NCBI RefSeq assembly: GCF_020151015.1
Contig: NZ_CP083746.1
Span: forward strand, 755,001-819,000
Length of the DNA stretch: 64,000 nt
Source of the DNA: Pseudomonas sp. p1(2021b)
GTDB taxonomy: Bacteria > Pseudomonadota > Gammaproteobacteria > Pseudomonadales > Pseudomonadaceae
Reading direction: 5' to 3'
Positions 42,504 through 52,063 of the stretch are shown here, piece by piece (positions within the stretch are counted from its first letter, which is position 1; each line of letters opens with the position of its first letter). A program made the translations under genes and the position numbers. The notes under the pieces were generated by a model, which did not search any database, was not told the DNA's origin, and saw only the letters and a program-made list of their open reading frames with translations.

Positions 42504-42818
42504 ATGAGCTTTGACGACTACGTGCTGACCGAAGAGATCCGCCAATACCTGAGCGCGTTCTTTCTCCCCCTGGGCATTGATCCGGACGCCACCTACGTCA
42601 ACGAAATCGCCGATGTCATCGACGAAGAAGTGGTGAGTGTCCGCACCTTGGTGGAGGAGGCCGAATACTGGGTCGAGCGCGAGGAGATCCCGACCTACGA
42701 CCAAGGGCTGGTCGGCGTGTTCCACGCACCGGCCACCTTCGACCCGGCATCGCGTGTAGGTGGCTTGCGCTTGTCCGACTTCGAGCGAGCCATAGACAAC
42801 CTGTTGCTATCGCGCTGA
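42504..42818 (+). CDS. hypothetical Pseudomonas protein
   Basis: 104-aa acidic soluble protein (EEIRQYLSAFFLPLGIDPDA, IADVIDEEVVSVRTLVEEAE). ATG 42504 chosen. Not recognised as a named family. Its end overlaps the convergent DUF3509 gene by 12 bases. Confidence 0.7.
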   Translation: MSFDDYVLTEEIRQYLSAFFLPLGIDPDATYVNEIADVIDEEVVSVRTLVEEAEYWVEREEIPTYDQGLVGVFHAPATFDPASRVGGLRLSDFERAIDNLLLSR

Positions 42819-43094
42819 ATGCGAGATAGCCGGCGGCTTCGCGCGCGGCAGGCTGGCCAGGACCTCCACGGCGGTGCCGTGTTGGTCCGCGGCCAGGCCC
42901 AGGCGGATGCTGTCGATGACACGCTGCAGGCGTTGTGGATCGTTGCGCTGGGCGGCGGTGATCAACCGCTTGGCCGCTATCCCATCGTCGTCCGAGAGCG
43001 TGAGCATGATGCTGCCATCCAGGCTTTCGATACTCAGGTTGACCCGATAGTCGGGGGCGAAGGCATCGCTGATCTGGTCGAATGGATTGTGCAT
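42807..43094 (-). CDS. DUF3509 family protein
   Basis: 95-aa protein of a Pseudomonas-specific family: MHNPFDQISDAFAPDYRVNL start and LDGSIMLTLSDDDG in the middle, with IDSIRLGLAADQH later. Function unknown. The start-region wording is diagnostic of DUF3509. Confidence 0.82.
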   Translation of the reverse strand: MHNPFDQISDAFAPDYRVNLSIESLDGSIMLTLSDDDGIAAKRLITAAQRNDPQRLQRVIDSIRLGLAADQHGTAVEVLASLPRAKPPAISHSAR

Positions 43095-43178
43095 GGTCGT
43101 TTGTCTGCGAAGAATGACTGCAGGGGTTGACCGGGTGAACGCCAGGTTGGTTCAGGAAGGCTGACCAGCGGAAACGAA

Positions 43179-43203
43179 AACGCCCGGCATGTAGCCGGGC
43201 GTT
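43179..43203 (-). terminator. intrinsic terminator of hibernation-factor gene
   Basis: Ten-base arms AACGCCCGGC (43179-43188) and GCCGGGCGTT (43194-43203); on the minus strand followed by TTTTCGTTT. Confidence 0.8.
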
Positions 43204-43221
43204 GCCGTGCCCTACAGTGGG

Positions 43222-43569
43222 TCAGGCTTCGGGGTCACTCAGCTGCAGCACGCCACGTTTGCTGCGCAACTTGCCGTAGAAGTGTTCCAGCGCATTGTTC
43301 AGCTTGCTGGCGGCGCCATCGACCGCCTGGTCCAGAGAAGTGGCGGTGTGGGTCACGGAAATCGGTTGATGGCCTTTCGGGCGAGCCTCCATCTGGCAGC
43401 GTTTGTCATGCGGGCCGGGCTTGGTGCCGTTCTCGTCGCGCAGGTGGACCTCGATGCGGGTGAGGTCGTCCTCGTAACGTTCGAGGCTGCTTTCCAGCGT
43501 GCTGCGGACCCACTCATTGAGCCGGATGTTGCTTTCGATGTGATTGCTGCTGTTGACCTGGATTTGCAT
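43222..43569 (-). CDS. short ribosome hibernation factor (HPF/RaiA family)
   Basis: 115-aa protein with the beta-alpha-beta-beta-beta-alpha fold of HPF/YfiA: MQIQVNSSNHIESNIRLNEW, then LTRIEVHLRDENG, PISVTHTATSLDQAVDGAAS and KLNNALEHFYGKL. It lacks the long C-terminal extension, so is short-type. Binds the 30S decoding region in resting cells. A different paralogue from the rpoN-linked hpf. Confidence 0.9.
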   Translation of the reverse strand: MQIQVNSSNHIESNIRLNEWVRSTLESSLERYEDDLTRIEVHLRDENGTKPGPHDKRCQMEARPKGHQPISVTHTATSLDQAVDGAASKLNNALEHFYGKLRSKRGVLQLSDPEA

Positions 43570-43742
43570 GATTCAATCCTTATTCAGCTTGCTCGCAAGA
43601 GGCGCGCCTAGGCCACTGAGGCCCTTGGAATTTCTTCGCCTCTTGACTCTAAAGTCAGGCAACGGCGAAGCGAAATCAACCCCCTTCGTAAAATAAATTT
43701 CCTGTTGCAAATCCAGCCAGCGAGCCGGTGGTACGCATCCCT

Positions 43743-44618
43743 TCAGCGATTGAACGCCGCCCTGTATTCGCCTGGCGTCGCCCCCAACGCCTGGCGAAAC
43801 CGGTTGCTGAAATGACTGGCACTGGCGAACCCACACAGCAGCGCCACTTCGCCCAGCGGCAACGGGCCCAGGCGCAGCAGCCCGCAGGCCCGGTGCAGGC
43901 GCCGCGCCAGCAGGTACTGGTGCGGCGGCAGGCCGAAGCTTGCGCGGAACATGCGGGCGAAATGGTATTCGGACAGGTTGCAGCGCAGGGCCAGCTCCCC
44001 CAGGGTGATGGGCTGCTCCAGGTGCGCTTCGATGTAGTCGACCAGTTGCCGGCGTTGATGCGGGGCCAGCCCACCTTTCAAGCGCAGCCCGTGGCGCAGC
44101 GCGGCCTGGCAGAGCACGGCATGGTCGATGATTTCATGGGCCAGGCTGCTGGCCAGCAGGCGCTCGCCAGGTTCGTCCCAGTCCATGGCTACCAGTTGGC
44201 GGAAGCGTCGAGCCTGTAGCGGGTCGTCGAGGAATGTCGCCTCCTGCAACTGCATCTCCCGGGGTTCGCGGTCGAGCAGGCGAATGCAGCCGAGGGCGAA
44301 CTGTTCCTCGCTGACGTACAGGTGAGCCAGGCGGACCGCACCGTTGACTACCCAGTTGGATTCGTGGCCGGCGGGCATGATGCACAGCTTGTCCGGTGCG
44401 CCTTTGTCCGCCGGGCGCTGGCGACGGAAGATTCCAGTGCCGTCGGCGATGTAGCAGGACAGGGTATGGTGGCTGGGCGACTGGTAGTCGCGGGCGTCGT
44501 TGCGGTTGCTCCACAAGGCTGCGGCCAGGCCGTCACCCAGCTGCGCGCTCAGTTCCAGGCGGGCATGGGGCGAGGCGTGCATGGCATTGAAGACGTGCAG
44601 CTGGGTCAGTGGCGTCAT
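43743..44618 (-). CDS. AraC-family transcriptional regulator
   Basis: 291-aa regulator. C-terminal AraC/XylS double HTH (about 190-290): VDYIEAHLEQPITLGELALR, CNLSEYHFARMFRASFGLPP and ALLCGFASASHFSNRFRQAL. The N-terminal cupin-like domain is unnamed. Start at 44618. Divergent from the EamA exporter gene (164-bp gap), which it may control. Confidence 0.88.
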   Translation of the reverse strand: MTPLTQLHVFNAMHASPHARLELSAQLGDGLAAALWSNRNDARDYQSPSHHTLSCYIADGTGIFRRQRPADKGAPDKLCIMPAGHESNWVVNGAVRLAHLYVSEEQFALGCIRLLDREPREMQLQEATFLDDPLQARRFRQLVAMDWDEPGERLLASSLAHEIIDHAVLCQAALRHGLRLKGGLAPHQRRQLVDYIEAHLEQPITLGELALRCNLSEYHFARMFRASFGLPPHQYLLARRLHRACGLLRLGPLPLGEVALLCGFASASHFSNRFRQALGATPGEYRAAFNR

Positions 44619-44782
44619 GGGCGATTCCTCTCGATGCCATCCTACTGCGGCGCTGGGTGGCTGGCAGCCCCCGTGGCGGGAAAAGCGCAAGTTTGTGCAA
44701 GCGGGGCACTCGAAGGCGAGCGGAGACTGGTACCCGGCGAGGGCTGCACCGCGGCCCCGTTCAGGTAGCCTGGAGAAACCTC

Positions 44783-45685
44783 ATGAACCTGTCGCTGTAT
44801 TTGCTCACCGTCCTGATCTGGGGCACCACCTGGATCGCCCTGAAACTGCAACTGGGCGTGGTCGCCATCCCGGTGTCGATCGTCTACCGCTTCGCCCTGG
44901 CCGGCCTGATCCTGTTCGCCATCCTCCTGCTCACCCGCCGCCTGCAGCCGATGGACAGACGTGGTCACCTGGTCTGCCTGGCCCAGGGGCTGTGCCTGTT
45001 CTGTGTCAACTTCATGTGCTTTCTCAGCGCCAGCCAGTGGATCGCCAGCGGGCTGATCGCCGTGGTGTTCTCCACCGCCACCTTATGGAATGCCCTGAAT
45101 GCGCGAATTTTCTTCGGCCAGCGCATCGCCGCCAATGTGCTGGGCGGTGGCGCCCTGGGGCTGCTGGGCCTGGGCCTGCTCTTCTGGCCGGAGCTGTCCA
45201 GCCATGGCGCCAGCGGCCAGACGCTCTATGGCCTGGGCTTGGCGTTGCTTGGCACCTTGTGCTTCTCGGCCGGCAATATGTTGTCCAGCCTGCAGCAGAA
45301 GGCCGGCCTCAGGCCGATGACCACCAATGCCTGGGGCATGGTATACGGCGCATCGATGCTGGCGGTCTATTGCCTGTCGAGCGGCATTCCCTTCGACATG
45401 GAATGGAACATGCGCTATATCGGCTCGCTGCTGTACCTGGTGATCCCAGGCTCGGTGATCGGCTTTACCGCCTACCTGACATTGGTGGGACGTATGGGGC
45501 CGGAACGGGCGGCGTATTGCACGGTGCTGTTCCCGCTGGTGGCGTTGAACGTGTCGGCGGTGGCCGAAGGGTACCAGTGGACGGCGCCGGCGCTGTTGGG
45601 GCTGGTGGCGGTGATGGCGGGGAATGTGCTGGTGTTTCGCAAGCCCAGGGCAAGCAAAGTGGGCGATGCGGTTGCTGTCAGGTGA
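44783..45685 (+). CDS. EamA/DMT-superfamily exporter
   Basis: 300-aa inner-membrane carrier with ten helices in two EamA repeats (LLTVLIWGTTWIALKLQLGV and the second from about residue 150, GLALLGTLCFSAGNMLSSLQ). Family wording YLTLVGRMGPERAAYCTVLF before the last helices. Exports amino acids or metabolites; substrate unknown. ATG 44783. Confidence 0.88.
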   Translation: MNLSLYLLTVLIWGTTWIALKLQLGVVAIPVSIVYRFALAGLILFAILLLTRRLQPMDRRGHLVCLAQGLCLFCVNFMCFLSASQWIASGLIAVVFSTATLWNALNARIFFGQRIAANVLGGGALGLLGLGLLFWPELSSHGASGQTLYGLGLALLGTLCFSAGNMLSSLQQKAGLRPMTTNAWGMVYGASMLAVYCLSSGIPFDMEWNMRYIGSLLYLVIPGSVIGFTAYLTLVGRMGPERAAYCTVLFPLVALNVSAVAEGYQWTAPALLGLVAVMAGNVLVFRKPRASKVGDAVAVR

Positions 45686-45719
45686 GGGCAGGGTACATAA
45701 CGGGTCGATTCAGCGGGAG

Positions 45720-45815
45720 CCTGTGGGAGCGGGCTTGTCCCGCGATTGGGGCGGTCCTGCCATCGCGGTGGCATGGCAAGGGCTTCGCCCTTGATCGCGG
45801 GACAAGCCCCACAGG
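45720..45815. repeat. REP pair
   Basis: Inverted REP copies at 45720-45753 and 45780-45815; the right one is missing part of its tail. Between convergent exporter and dehydrogenase genes. Confidence 0.8.
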
Positions 45816-45827
45816 ATCTGCGAGGCC

Positions 45828-46802
45828 TCAGCCCTTCCAGACCTGCGGGTTCACCAGGTCTCGCGGCCGATCCCCCAGCAGCGCCGCCCGCAGGTTATCG
45901 ATCGCCCGGTTGGCCATGGCCTCGCGGGTTTCGGCGGTGGCCGAGCCTACGTGAGGCAGGGTCAGGGCGTTTGGCAGTTCGAACAGCGGCGAGTCTGCCA
46001 GTGGCTCCTTCTCGTACACGTCCAGCCCGGCGCCGCGAATCGTACCGGCTTGCAGGGCCTCGACCAACGCCGCTTCGTCCACCACCGGCCCACGGGACAC
46101 GTTGACCAGGAACGCGCTGGGCTTCATCAGCTTCAGCTCACGGGCCCCGATCAACTTGCGCGTGGCCTGCGACAGCGGCACCACCAGGCAGACGAAGTCG
46201 GCTTCGGCCAGTAACTGGTCCAGGCTGCGGTACTGTGCGCCCAATTCCTGCTCCAGCGCCGGCTTGCGGTTGTTGCCGCTGTACAGCACCTGCATGTTGA
46301 AGCCGAAGCGGCCGCGACGGGCGATGGCCGCACCAATGTTGCCCAGGCCGACGATGCCCAGGGTCTTGCCGTGCACATCGCTGCCGAACTGGGCGGGGCC
46401 GACGGTGGCCTGCCACTGGCCGGCCTTGGTCCAGGCGTCCAGCTCGGCGACCCGGCGAGCACAGCCCATGACCAGGGCGAAGGCAAGGTCCGCGGTGCTC
46501 TCGGTGAGCACGTCCGGGGTGTTGGTCAGGGCGATGCCGCGTTCGTTGAAGTAGTCCAGGTCGTAGTTGTCGTAGCCCACCGAGACACTGGACACCACCT
46601 CCAGTTTGGCCGCGCCCTCAAGTTGCGCGCGGCCGAGCTTGCGACCGACGCCGATCAGGCCGTGGGCTTCGGGCAGGGCTTCGTTGAACTGGGCGGCAAC
46701 GTCACCGAGCTTGGGGTTGGGCACGATCACGTTGAAGTCTTGCTGCAGGCGTTCGGCCATGGCCGGGGTGATGCGGCTGAAGGCCAGGACGGTCTTTTTC
46801 AT
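45828..46802 (-). CDS. 2-hydroxyacid (glyoxylate/2-ketogluconate) dehydrogenase
   Basis: 324-aa D-isomer 2-hydroxyacid dehydrogenase. NAD(P) site LGIVGLGNIGAAIARRG; arginine in VNVSRGPVVDE; Glu in GAGLDVYEKEPL; catalytic His in LPHVGSATAETREAM. The late HVGSAT pattern fits the GhrB/2-ketogluconate reductase branch that reduces glyoxylate, hydroxypyruvate or 2-ketogluconate. ATG 46802 gives the usual length. Confidence 0.9.
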   Translation of the reverse strand: MKKTVLAFSRITPAMAERLQQDFNVIVPNPKLGDVAAQFNEALPEAHGLIGVGRKLGRAQLEGAAKLEVVSSVSVGYDNYDLDYFNERGIALTNTPDVLTESTADLAFALVMGCARRVAELDAWTKAGQWQATVGPAQFGSDVHGKTLGIVGLGNIGAAIARRGRFGFNMQVLYSGNNRKPALEQELGAQYRSLDQLLAEADFVCLVVPLSQATRKLIGARELKLMKPSAFLVNVSRGPVVDEAALVEALQAGTIRGAGLDVYEKEPLADSPLFELPNALTLPHVGSATAETREAMANRAIDNLRAALLGDRPRDLVNPQVWKG

Positions 46803-46856
46803 CGGCAACTTCTCTGCAAGGCAGGGGAACGGAGTCAGGCAGGAAGACGGGGCCGC

Positions 46857-46936
46857 ATTGCGGCCCTTTCGCGGCACAAGGCCGCTCCTACAGGGGGGCG
46901 CTGTACCTGTGGGAGCGGCCTTGTGCCGCGATGGAG
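46857..46936. repeat. REP pair
   Basis: Inverted REPs of the GCGGCACAAGGCCGC subtype at 46857-46892 and 46906-46936 upstream of the dehydrogenase. Confidence 0.8.
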
Positions 46937-47018
46937 GGCAAAGCCCTCCCAGACTCAACTGCCTGGAACGAGTGACCAGCAACCTACCATTGTCTCGGGT
47001 CCACGTGCAGCCGCTTTC

Positions 47019-47966
47019 TCAGTTGGCGATCAACAGCTCGTGGGTCTTGAGGTCCGCCTCGTGCGCCGCGAGGATCTCCGGCAACGAGTTGCGCAGGTAC
47101 TCGACCCAGGTCTTGATCTTTGCATCCAGGTACTGGCGCGACGGGTAGATCGCATACAGGTTCAGTTCCTGCAGGCGGTAGTCGGGCATGATCCGTACGA
47201 TGCTGCCGTCACGCAGGCCGTCGATGGCCGAATAGATCGGCAGCACACCCACGCCCATGCCACTGCGGATGGCGGTCTTCATGGCATCGGCCGAGTTCAC
47301 CTGGAACGGCGAGCTGGTGATGTTGACCACTTCCTGGCCTTCCGGGCCGTCGAACAGCCATTTTTCCAGCGGGATCACCGGGCTGACCATGCGCAGGCAC
47401 GAATGCTTGAGCAGGTCGGCGGGCTTGTGCGCGGTGCCATGCTTGGCCACGTAGTCGGGCGATGCGCAGACGATGCTGTAGGTAATGCCCAGGCGCTGGG
47501 AGACGAAGCCGGAGTCCGGCAGTTCGCTGGCCAGTACGATGGACACGTCATAGCCTTCGTCGAGCAGGTCCGGCACGCGGTTGGCCATGGTCAGGTCGAA
47601 GGTCACGTCCGGGTGCGAGTCGCGGTAGCGGGCGATGGCATCGACCACGAAGTGCTGGCCCACGCCGGTCATCGAGTGCACTTTCAACTGGCCGGCGGGG
47701 CGGGCATGGGCGTCGCTGGCCTCGGCCTCGGCTTCCTCGACGTAGGTCAGGATCTGTTCGCAGCGCATCAGGTAGCGCTTGCCGGCCTCGGTCAGGGCGA
47801 TACGCCGGGTGGTGCGGTTGAGCAGCCGGGTTTGCAGATGGGCTTCCAGGTTGGAGACCGCCCGCGAGACGTTCGCAGTGGTCGTATCCAGTTGCGCCGC
47901 GGCGGCCGTGAAGCTGCCGAGCTGGGCCACGCAACTGAAAGCACGCATGTTTTGCAGGGTGTCCAT
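47019..47966 (-). CDS. LysR-family regulator of the AaeAB-like operon
   Basis: 315-aa LysR protein of the CrgA-like subgroup: MDTLQNMRAFSCVAQLGSFT, AAAAQLDTTTANVSRAVSNL in the HTH, and LPIYSAIDGLRDG in the effector domain. Divergent from the efflux genes starting at 48148, so probably controls them in response to an aromatic acid. Confidence 0.88.
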   Translation of the reverse strand: MDTLQNMRAFSCVAQLGSFTAAAAQLDTTTANVSRAVSNLEAHLQTRLLNRTTRRIALTEAGKRYLMRCEQILTYVEEAEAEASDAHARPAGQLKVHSMTGVGQHFVVDAIARYRDSHPDVTFDLTMANRVPDLLDEGYDVSIVLASELPDSGFVSQRLGITYSIVCASPDYVAKHGTAHKPADLLKHSCLRMVSPVIPLEKWLFDGPEGQEVVNITSSPFQVNSADAMKTAIRSGMGVGVLPIYSAIDGLRDGSIVRIMPDYRLQELNLYAIYPSRQYLDAKIKTWVEYLRNSLPEILAAHEADLKTHELLIAN

Positions 47967-48147
47967 GGGTCACTCTCAAGGTAGAGGACAAAATTGTGAC
48001 ATGAAGTAACCGAAGCGGTCTTCAGACTAAAGCCGGATTATCGCTGTTTTGGTAACAAAGATTCGCAGGAATATACGCTTATCGCCAGTGCGACCGCCCC
48101 CTAGAATTGCCCGGCCTCATCCACCTCTTCCTCGGGAAATCGCAGCT

Positions 48148-49674
48148 GTGCCGCGTCGCATCATCAGAGCGCTGAATGCGCTCAGTGCCTGTGCCCTTAG
48201 CCTCACCTTGAGCGGCTGTATCGGAACCTGGGGCATCGCCCCGCAAAGCAAGACGCTGCAAGCCAACACCCTGACCACCGACGATGCGATCCGCGAAGCG
48301 GCCACCGACGCCCATTGGCCGGCCCAGCAGTGGTGGCGCGCCTATGGCGACCCGCAGCTGGACCGCTGGGTCACGCTGGCTCTGGCCGGCAGCCCGAGCC
48401 TGGCCATGGCCGCGGCGCGGGTGCGCGAGGCCAAGGCCATGGCGGGTGTGGTGGAATCGGCGGAAAAGCTCCAAGCCAACGGCCAGGCCATCCTCAAGCG
48501 CCACAACTGGCCGGAAGATCAGTTCTACGGCCCTGGCGCGCTGTCCGGTGCCAACACCTGGGACAACAACGCCGCCATCGGCTTCAGCTACGCCCTGGAT
48601 CTCTGGGGCCGCGAGCGCAATGCCAGCGAACAGGCCGTGGACCAGGCGCACATGAGCGTCGCCGAGGCCCGCCAGGCCCAGCTCGAACTGGTGAACAACG
48701 TGGTGCGCGCCTACATCCAGCTGAGCCTGCACTTCGCCCAGCGCGATATCGTCCAGGCCGAGCTGGAGCAGCAGGAGCAGATCCTCGCCCTGGCCAAGCG
48801 TCGCCTGGACAGCGGCCTGGGCACCCATTTCGAGGTCAGCCAGGCCGAGGCGCCGCTGCCCGAGACCCATCGCCAGCTCGACAGCCTCAACGAAGAAATC
48901 GCCCTGACCCGCAACCAGTTGGCCGCCTTGGCCGGCAAGGGGCCAGGGGAGGGCGCCCAGCTCCAGCGCCCGACCTTGACCCTGGGCGCACCGCTGAAGC
49001 TGCCCTCGAACCTGCCCGCCGAACTGGTCGGCCAGCGCCCCGACGTGGTCGCCAGCCGCTGGCAGGTGGCCGCGCAGGCCCGTGGCATCGATGTCGCCCA
49101 TGCCGGTTTCTTCCCCAACGTCGACCTGGTCGGCAGCCTGGGCTTCATGGCCACCGGTGGCGGCCCGCTGGAGTTTCTCACCGGGCGCAAGTTCAACTAC
49201 AACGTAGGCCCGGCGATCAGCTTGCCGATCTTCGATGGCGGCCGCCTGCGCTCGCAATTGGGCGTGGCTTCGGCGGGCTATGACGTCGCCGTGGCTCGTT
49301 ACAACCAGACGGTGATCGGTGCGCTGAAGACCATCTCCGACCAGCTGATCCGCCGCGAGTCGATGAAGGAGCAGGCACATTTCGCCGCCGAGTCCGTGGC
49401 CGCCGCGCAGAAGACCTACGACATCGCCATGGTCGCCTTCCAGCGTGGCCTGACCGACTACCTCAACGTGCTCAATGCCCAGACCTTGCTGTTCCGCCAG
49501 CAGCAGATCGAGCAGCAGGTCCAGGCCGCACAGTTGGCCGCCCACGCCGAGCTGGTCACTGCCTTGGGCGGGGGGCTGGAGGCCGGCCGGGACGTGCCCG
49601 ACGAACAGCGCCAGGCGGCCCCGAAAACGCCTGCCACGCTGGCCATCTTCGACACGCCAGGCCACGCCGAATGA
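48148..49674 (+). CDS. outer-membrane efflux lipoprotein (NodT/OprM family)
   Basis: 508-aa TolC-like channel lipoprotein. GTG 48148 places a signal peptide with lipobox LTLSGC at residues 16-21; a longer frame upstream would bury it. Two OEP repeats with helical barrels (ALAGSPSLAMAAARVREAKA; QRPDVVASRWQVAAQARGID; LPIFDGGRLRSQLGVA). First gene of an operon with FUSC, DUF1656 and HlyD proteins; overlaps the next by four bases. Confidence 0.9.
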   Translation: MPRRIIRALNALSACALSLTLSGCIGTWGIAPQSKTLQANTLTTDDAIREAATDAHWPAQQWWRAYGDPQLDRWVTLALAGSPSLAMAAARVREAKAMAGVVESAEKLQANGQAILKRHNWPEDQFYGPGALSGANTWDNNAAIGFSYALDLWGRERNASEQAVDQAHMSVAEARQAQLELVNNVVRAYIQLSLHFAQRDIVQAELEQQEQILALAKRRLDSGLGTHFEVSQAEAPLPETHRQLDSLNEEIALTRNQLAALAGKGPGEGAQLQRPTLTLGAPLKLPSNLPAELVGQRPDVVASRWQVAAQARGIDVAHAGFFPNVDLVGSLGFMATGGGPLEFLTGRKFNYNVGPAISLPIFDGGRLRSQLGVASAGYDVAVARYNQTVIGALKTISDQLIRRESMKEQAHFAAESVAAAQKTYDIAMVAFQRGLTDYLNVLNAQTLLFRQQQIEQQVQAAQLAAHAELVTALGGGLEAGRDVPDEQRQAAPKTPATLAIFDTPGHAE

Positions 49675-51848
49675 GTACCACGAGCCTACCCCTGCGCTGG
49701 CTGCAAAGCCTGGAGTGGCGCCGGGGCTTCTTCGCCTGGGCGCGCACTGACGGCGTGACCTGGGTCTATATCTTCAAGATCCTGGTCGCCGCCTTCGTCA
49801 CCTTGTGGCTGGCCATGCGCCTGGAGCTGCCGCAGCCGCGTACGGCGATGATCACCGTGTTCATCGTCATGCAGCCGCAGAGCGGGCATGTGTTCGCCAA
49901 GAGTTTCTACCGGGTGCTCGGCACCCTGGCCGGCTCGGCGATGATGGTCGCGCTGATCGCGATCTTCCCGCAGAACACCGAGCTGTTCCTGCCCAGCCTG
50001 GCCCTGTGGGTCGGCCTGTGTTCGGCCGGTGCCATGCGCTATCGCACCTTCCGCGCCTATGGCTTCGTGCTGGCCGGCTACACCGCGGCGATGATCGGCC
50101 TGCCGGTGCTCGAGCACCCGGACCAGGCGTTCATGGCGGCGGTATGGCGGGTGCTGGAGATCTCCCTGGGGATTCTGGTGTCGACCGCTGTCAGTGCCGC
50201 GATCCTGCCGCAGTCGGCCAGCGCCGCCATGCGCAACGCCCTGTACCAGCGCTTTGGCGTGTTCGCCGGGGTGGTGGTCGAAGCGCTGCGCGGCGACAGC
50301 CAGCGCGATCGCTTCGAGACCAGCAACGTACGCTTCATCGCCGAGGCCGTGGGCCTTGAAAGCCTGCGTAACGTCACCGCGTTCGAAGACCCGCACATGC
50401 GCAGGCGTTCGGGCCGGCTGGTGCGCATGAACAGCGAGTTCATGGCCATCACCACGCGTTTCAACGCCTTGCACCGCCTGCTCGAGCGCCTGCGCGCCCG
50501 CGGCCCGCTGCAGATCGTTGGCGCCATCGAGCCGGGCCTGGCGACGCTCGCCGAACTGCTCGAACCCTACGTTGGCCGGGCGCTGACCGATGCCGATGCG
50601 CTGCGCCTGACCCTGGAACTGGCCGCCTACAAGGAGGGCCTGCAAGCCCAGGTGCGTACGCTGCGCGCCGAGTATGTCCAGACCGACCCCAGCGAGGCCG
50701 ACCTGCTCGACTTCCACACCGCCTTCGAGCTGCTGTACCGCTTCGTCGACGAGATGTACAGCTACGCCCAGACCCACGCCTCGCTGTCTGCGCACAACCA
50801 TGAGCGCGAACACTGGGACGAACCCTATGTGGCCCAGACCAACTGGCTGGTGTCCCTGGCTGCCGGTGTGCGGGCCTCGGCGGTGCTGTTGCTGCTGGGC
50901 AGCTACTGGTTGCTCAGCGACTGGCCCAGCGGCGCCATGATGACCCTGATCGCCACGGTGACCGTGGGCCTGTCGGCCGCCTCGCCGAATCCCAAGCGCA
51001 TGTCGTTCCAGATGGCCTGCGGGACGATGATCGGTGCCTTCATCGGCTTTTTCGAAACCTTCTTCGTGTTTCCCTGGATCGACGGCTTCCCGCTGCTGTG
51101 CGCCGTGCTGGCGCCGGTGTTCGTGTTCGGCGCGTTCCTGTCCTCACGCCCGGCCTACGCAGGCTATGGCATCGGCCTGCTGGTGTTCTTCGCCATCGGC
51201 TCGGTGCCCAACAACTTGACGATCTACAACCCGTACACCTTCATCAACGACTACATCGGCATGGTCATCGGCATGCTGGTCTGCGCCGCCGCCGGGGCGA
51301 TCATCCTGCCGCCCAACAGCCGCTGGCTCTGGAGCCGCCTGGAGCAGGACCTGCGCGAGCAGGTGCTGTTCGCCATCACCGGGCGCCTGCGCGGGCTCGG
51401 CTCGGCCTTCGAAAGCCGCACCCGGGACCTGCTGCACCAAGCCTATGGCCTGGCCGCCGGCAAGCCTCAGGTACAGAGCGAGCTGATGCGCTGGATGTTC
51501 ACCGTGCTGGAGATCGGCCACGCGATCATCGAGTTGCGCAAGGAACAGGTACGCGCGCCGGTGCACCCGGCCTATGCCGAGTCGCAGCCCTGGCGCCAGG
51601 CCATCCGTGTCATGGGCCGGGCCCTGGCGCGGTTGTTCCTGCAGCCCAACGCCAGCAACCACGAACGCGCCCTGGTGGCCGTGGACCACGCCATCAGCCG
51701 CGTGCAAGCCACCGATGAACCCTTCGCCCGGCACTTCGACACCTCGGTGTTGCGCCGGGTGCAGAGCTACCTGCATTTCATCCGTACCTCCCTGCTCGAC
51801 CCACAGTCGCCGTTGGCCCCGGCGAAAGGACTGCACCGTGCTCCGTGA
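49671..51848 (+). CDS. FUSC-family aromatic acid exporter (AaeB-like)
   Basis: 725-aa inner-membrane pump with two sets of membrane helices: residues about 25-180 (VTLWLAMRLELPQPRTAMIT) and 390-540 (VLLLLGSYWLLSDWPSGAMM), separated by cytoplasmic domains. FUSC proteins such as AaeB export hydroxylated aromatic acids or fusaric acid. Works with the downstream membrane-fusion protein and the upstream channel. Confidence 0.9.
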   Translation: MSTTSLPLRWLQSLEWRRGFFAWARTDGVTWVYIFKILVAAFVTLWLAMRLELPQPRTAMITVFIVMQPQSGHVFAKSFYRVLGTLAGSAMMVALIAIFPQNTELFLPSLALWVGLCSAGAMRYRTFRAYGFVLAGYTAAMIGLPVLEHPDQAFMAAVWRVLEISLGILVSTAVSAAILPQSASAAMRNALYQRFGVFAGVVVEALRGDSQRDRFETSNVRFIAEAVGLESLRNVTAFEDPHMRRRSGRLVRMNSEFMAITTRFNALHRLLERLRARGPLQIVGAIEPGLATLAELLEPYVGRALTDADALRLTLELAAYKEGLQAQVRTLRAEYVQTDPSEADLLDFHTAFELLYRFVDEMYSYAQTHASLSAHNHEREHWDEPYVAQTNWLVSLAAGVRASAVLLLLGSYWLLSDWPSGAMMTLIATVTVGLSAASPNPKRMSFQMACGTMIGAFIGFFETFFVFPWIDGFPLLCAVLAPVFVFGAFLSSRPAYAGYGIGLLVFFAIGSVPNNLTIYNPYTFINDYIGMVIGMLVCAAAGAIILPPNSRWLWSRLEQDLREQVLFAITGRLRGLGSAFESRTRDLLHQAYGLAAGKPQVQSELMRWMFTVLEIGHAIIELRKEQVRAPVHPAYAESQPWRQAIRVMGRALARLFLQPNASNHERALVAVDHAISRVQATDEPFARHFDTSVLRRVQSYLHFIRTSLLDPQSPLAPAKGLHRAP

Positions 51849-52053
51849 AATCATGCCCCGTGAAATCGCCTTCCATGGCGTGTACATGCCCTCCATGACC
51901 TTGATGTTCCTGTTCGCCGCGGGCCTGGCCTGGGGCCTGGACCGATTCATCGCCAGCATGGACGGCTACCGCTTCTTCTGGCACCCGGCGTTGCTGCGCC
52001 TGTGCCTGTTCATCTGCCTCTTTGGCGCCATGGCGCTGTCCTTGTATTGGTGA
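51838..52053 (+). CDS. DUF1656 small membrane protein
   Basis: 71-aa two-helix inner-membrane protein of the DUF1656 (AaeX-like) family: PREIAFHGVYMPSMTLMFLF and PALLRLCLFICLFGAMALSL. GTG 51838 has AAAGGA eight bases upstream and overlaps the pump stop; ATG 51853 lacks such a site. Always found between FUSC pump and HlyD adaptor genes. Confidence 0.9.
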   Translation: MLREIMPREIAFHGVYMPSMTLMFLFAAGLAWGLDRFIASMDGYRFFWHPALLRLCLFICLFGAMALSLYW

Positions 52054-52063
52054 GAAACCTTCG